This document shows, piece by piece, positions 22,668-24,443 of a stretch of DNA of 24,443 nucleotides; position 1 is the stretch's first letter, and each line of letters opens with the position of its first letter. The notes under the pieces are model-generated. The model was given only the letters and a program-made list of their open reading frames with translations. It ran no database searches and was not told where the DNA came from. This DNA comes from Ignavibacteriaceae bacterium (GTDB lineage Bacteria > Bacteroidota > Ignavibacteria > Ignavibacteriales > Ignavibacteriaceae), in the NCBI GenBank assembly GCA_025449775.1, contig JANWIS010000129.1, forward strand, positions 1-24,443. The letters run 5' to 3'. Both the position numbers and the translations under genes were made by a program.

Positions 22668-24443
22668 ATGAAACAATTATACAGAGGTATTCAGTTCTTA
22701 GTCATTATTACATTTTTTCAGGCTTCTCTACTATTCGCTCAATATGTTCCCGGGATAAACAACAATGTTACATTACTCAGCCATATAGACGATTACAATG
22801 TCTATTCAAATATCTGGGGTTACGTTGATGAACTCGGTAACGAATATGCACTAATTGGACACAACGAAGGCACATCAATAATAAATATCACAGATCCAGT
22901 TAATCCAGTGGAAATAGAAATGATTCCTGGTCCAACCGGAGGTGGAACGATCTGGAGAGAAATAAAAACTTATAATGACTATGCTTATGTTGTTACAGAA
23001 CATACCTCTCCAGCAACACTGACTGGTATTCAGATAATTGATCTTAGAGGACTCCCCGATTCTGTACATTATGTTGGAAGATATTTATGGCCGGGTGTTA
23101 ATTCTAATAATGCAAGAGCACATACTGTATCAGTTGACTGGCAAGGTTACCTTTATGTTCAAGGTGGTTCAGCCACTTTGGGCGGTGTAAGTTCATCCGG
23201 CATCAGAATATTTGATATTTCAGATCCTGAAAATCCATTGCCTCTCAGCACATTTGATCCAAGATATGTTCATGATGTATTTGTTCAGGATAGTATAATG
23301 TTTGCACATAACATTTTTGATTTTCCCGGAAGAGTTGATGTAATAAATGTGGCAGATAAAAATAATCCTCAGCTTATCACAACTCTTCTTTACAATGGGG
23401 CTTTGTCTCATACCTCATGGCCGACACCGGATTTAAATTACCTTGTAACTACAGATGAATCCGCAGGAGAGACAATGAAAATATGGGACATAAGTGTTTT
23501 GTGGGACTCTGATCCGACAAATAATGATGATATTGAATTTGTAAGTGAATATATCGGTGATCCCGAACAGATTGGACACGAAGCAAGAGTTAGAGACGGA
23601 TATATTTTTCTTTCACATTATGTCGAGGGGATGAAAGTTCTCGACATTTCCAATCCTGCTGATCCTGTTGAAGTTGCTTATTACGATACCTATCAGCCAT
23701 CAGGTTCAGGCTTTAGTGGAGATTGGGGAGTGTATCCGTTCTTTCCATCGCGAAATGTAGTTGTTTCCGATATTCAATCTGGTCTGTATGTTTTAAGATT
23801 TGACAGTGTCAGTGTAGGAGGAATCGAAGGAATAGTAACAAATTCGATAACCAATAAGCCTGAATCTTATGTCGAGTTACATTTCATTGAAGCATCGCGC
23901 AAGACCATTACATCAGGTGATGGTTCATTTAATTTCAGAACTAATGAAGGCAATCATACTATCATAATTTCTAAGGAAGGTTTTTTTACTGATACTTTTA
24001 ATGTAGTTATTCCAGACGGACAAAACATAGTTATGAATTTTTCTATCGAACCGAATCTCGCACAGATAAGTTTATCGACAGACTCTATTTCTGTAAATCT
24101 ACCGGTTGATTCGATTTTGGTTGAACAATTTGAAATAACAAACTCTGGATCTTCAGGTATTCTAAATTTTGTGTTGGATGATGTTATCGGACCGGTAAGT
24201 TTATCAAAATCATCCCAAAGATTATCTCCGAGAAATGTGCCAAATGAATTAACGGAAATAAAAATTAATTCAAACAGTTTAGAAAATAAATTAAATCCTG
24301 ACTTATCACATTTAAAGCAAGGGCTTGGAGATACCATCATAGTTGATCCAGCCGGTGATCTGGTATTCGGAACAGGTGGTGATATTATAGGAGTTTATGG
24401 AACCATAAAAGTTTCCTCTGTAAGTTTACAGAGCGAGTTTGTA
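22668..24443 (+). CDS. secreted choice-of-anchor B / LVIVD-repeat protein, 3' partial
   Basis: The frame is open for 592 codons from ATG 22668 to the right edge without a stop. A signal peptide ends near LLFAQ. Residues about 25-385 form the choice-of-anchor B repeat domain: NIWGYVDELGNEYALIGHNEG, ITDPVNPVEIEMI, then repeated IFDISDPENP, INVADKNNP and LDISNPADPV units, a seven-bladed propeller pattern. Residues about 388-450 look like a carboxypeptidase-regulatory-like domain (GIEGIVTNSITNKPESYVEL...SGDGSFNF...ISKEGFF). The last part may begin further beta-domains. The family is known for having different C-terminal anchors; in this lineage a T9SS sorting domain beyond the edge is expected but not seen. 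Its function is unknown; the gene is probably monocistronic or the start of another unit. Confidence 0.9.
   Translation, partial: MKQLYRGIQFLVIITFFQASLLFAQYVPGINNNVTLLSHIDDYNVYSNIWGYVDELGNEYALIGHNEGTSIINITDPVNPVEIEMIPGPTGGGTIWREIKTYNDYAYVVTEHTSPATLTGIQIIDLRGLPDSVHYVGRYLWPGVNSNNARAHTVSVDWQGYLYVQGGSATLGGVSSSGIRIFDISDPENPLPLSTFDPRYVHDVFVQDSIMFAHNIFDFPGRVDVINVADKNNPQLITTLLYNGALSHTSWPTPDLNYLVTTDESAGETMKIWDISVLWDSDPTNNDDIEFVSEYIGDPEQIGHEARVRDGYIFLSHYVEGMKVLDISNPADPVEVAYYDTYQPSGSGFSGDWGVYPFFPSRNVVVSDIQSGLYVLRFDSVSVGGIEGIVTNSITNKPESYVELHFIEASRKTITSGDGSFNFRTNEGNHTIIISKEGFFTDTFNVVIPDGQNIVMNFSIEPNLAQISLSTDSISVNLPVDSILVEQFEITNSGSSGILNFVLDDVIGPVSLSKSSQRLSPRNVPNELTEIKINSNSLENKLNPDLSHLKQGLGDTIIVDPAGDLVFGTGGDIIGVYGTIKVSSVSLQSEFV

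Noticed and set aside
22571..22828. 85-aa plus-strand open frame overlapping the start of the last gene
   Set aside because: Most of its second half is another frame of the choice-of-anchor B gene and no ribosome site precedes it.
23954..24340. 128-aa minus-strand open frame
   Set aside because: It is opposite the continuous choice-of-anchor B frame, which has a signal peptide, repeats and a ribosome site.

Overview
The window is a dense, AT-rich stretch of bacterial chromosome. Almost every gene is on the plus strand; only one gene (9486-10109) is on the minus strand. The organism is most likely a member of the Bacteroidota/Chlorobi (FCB) superphylum, with Ignavibacteria the best guess. The evidence is two proteins ending in a type IX secretion (T9SS) sorting domain of the NPFNPSTKIKF...MxLLK kind, a TonB-dependent receptor with an N-terminal carboxypeptidase-regulatory-like domain, SPII lipoproteins, a choice-of-anchor B protein and a deoxynucleoside kinase beside folate genes. 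Good Shine-Dalgarno sequences precede several genes, which fits Ignavibacteria better than Bacteroidia. No rRNA, tRNA, CRISPR array, insertion sequence or phage gene is visible.

Region 1 (2-8257) is a housekeeping run: pgeF (5' end outside the window), an EamA/DMT transporter, folB, folK, a deoxynucleoside kinase, a small membrane protein, a family 9 glycosyltransferase, a Ppx/GppA phosphatase, lepA and lepB. Many junctions are 4-bp ATGA or TTGA stop/start overlaps, so translational coupling is likely. The most unusual point is folK: its frame is intact, but it has no ATG, GTG or TTG start for about 380 bases. It lies in the -1 frame of folB, with an A6 run just before the folB stop codon.

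Region 2 (8378-13024) holds a SAM-dependent O-methyltransferase, a small helical protein of unknown function, a convergent yigZ/IMPACT gene, and uvrA, which starts with TTG and is divergent from yigZ.

Region 3 (13102-21252) looks like one transcription unit devoted to the cell envelope. It encodes a secreted DUF1028 (Ntn-hydrolase-like) protein, an NTF2-like lipoprotein, a large T9SS-exported beta-propeller protein, a second lipoprotein coupled to a TonB-dependent receptor, and a second T9SS-exported protein. It ends at a strong intrinsic terminator with a 12-bp stem and a GAAA loop (21277-21310). The substrate and purpose of the unit cannot be read from sequence.

Region 4 (21396-24443) has a four-TM class III nucleotidyl cyclase in which both purine-selecting residues are replaced, then a secreted choice-of-anchor B / LVIVD-repeat protein that runs off the right edge. 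No stretch without a gene exceeds about 185 bases; the longest is 22485-22667.
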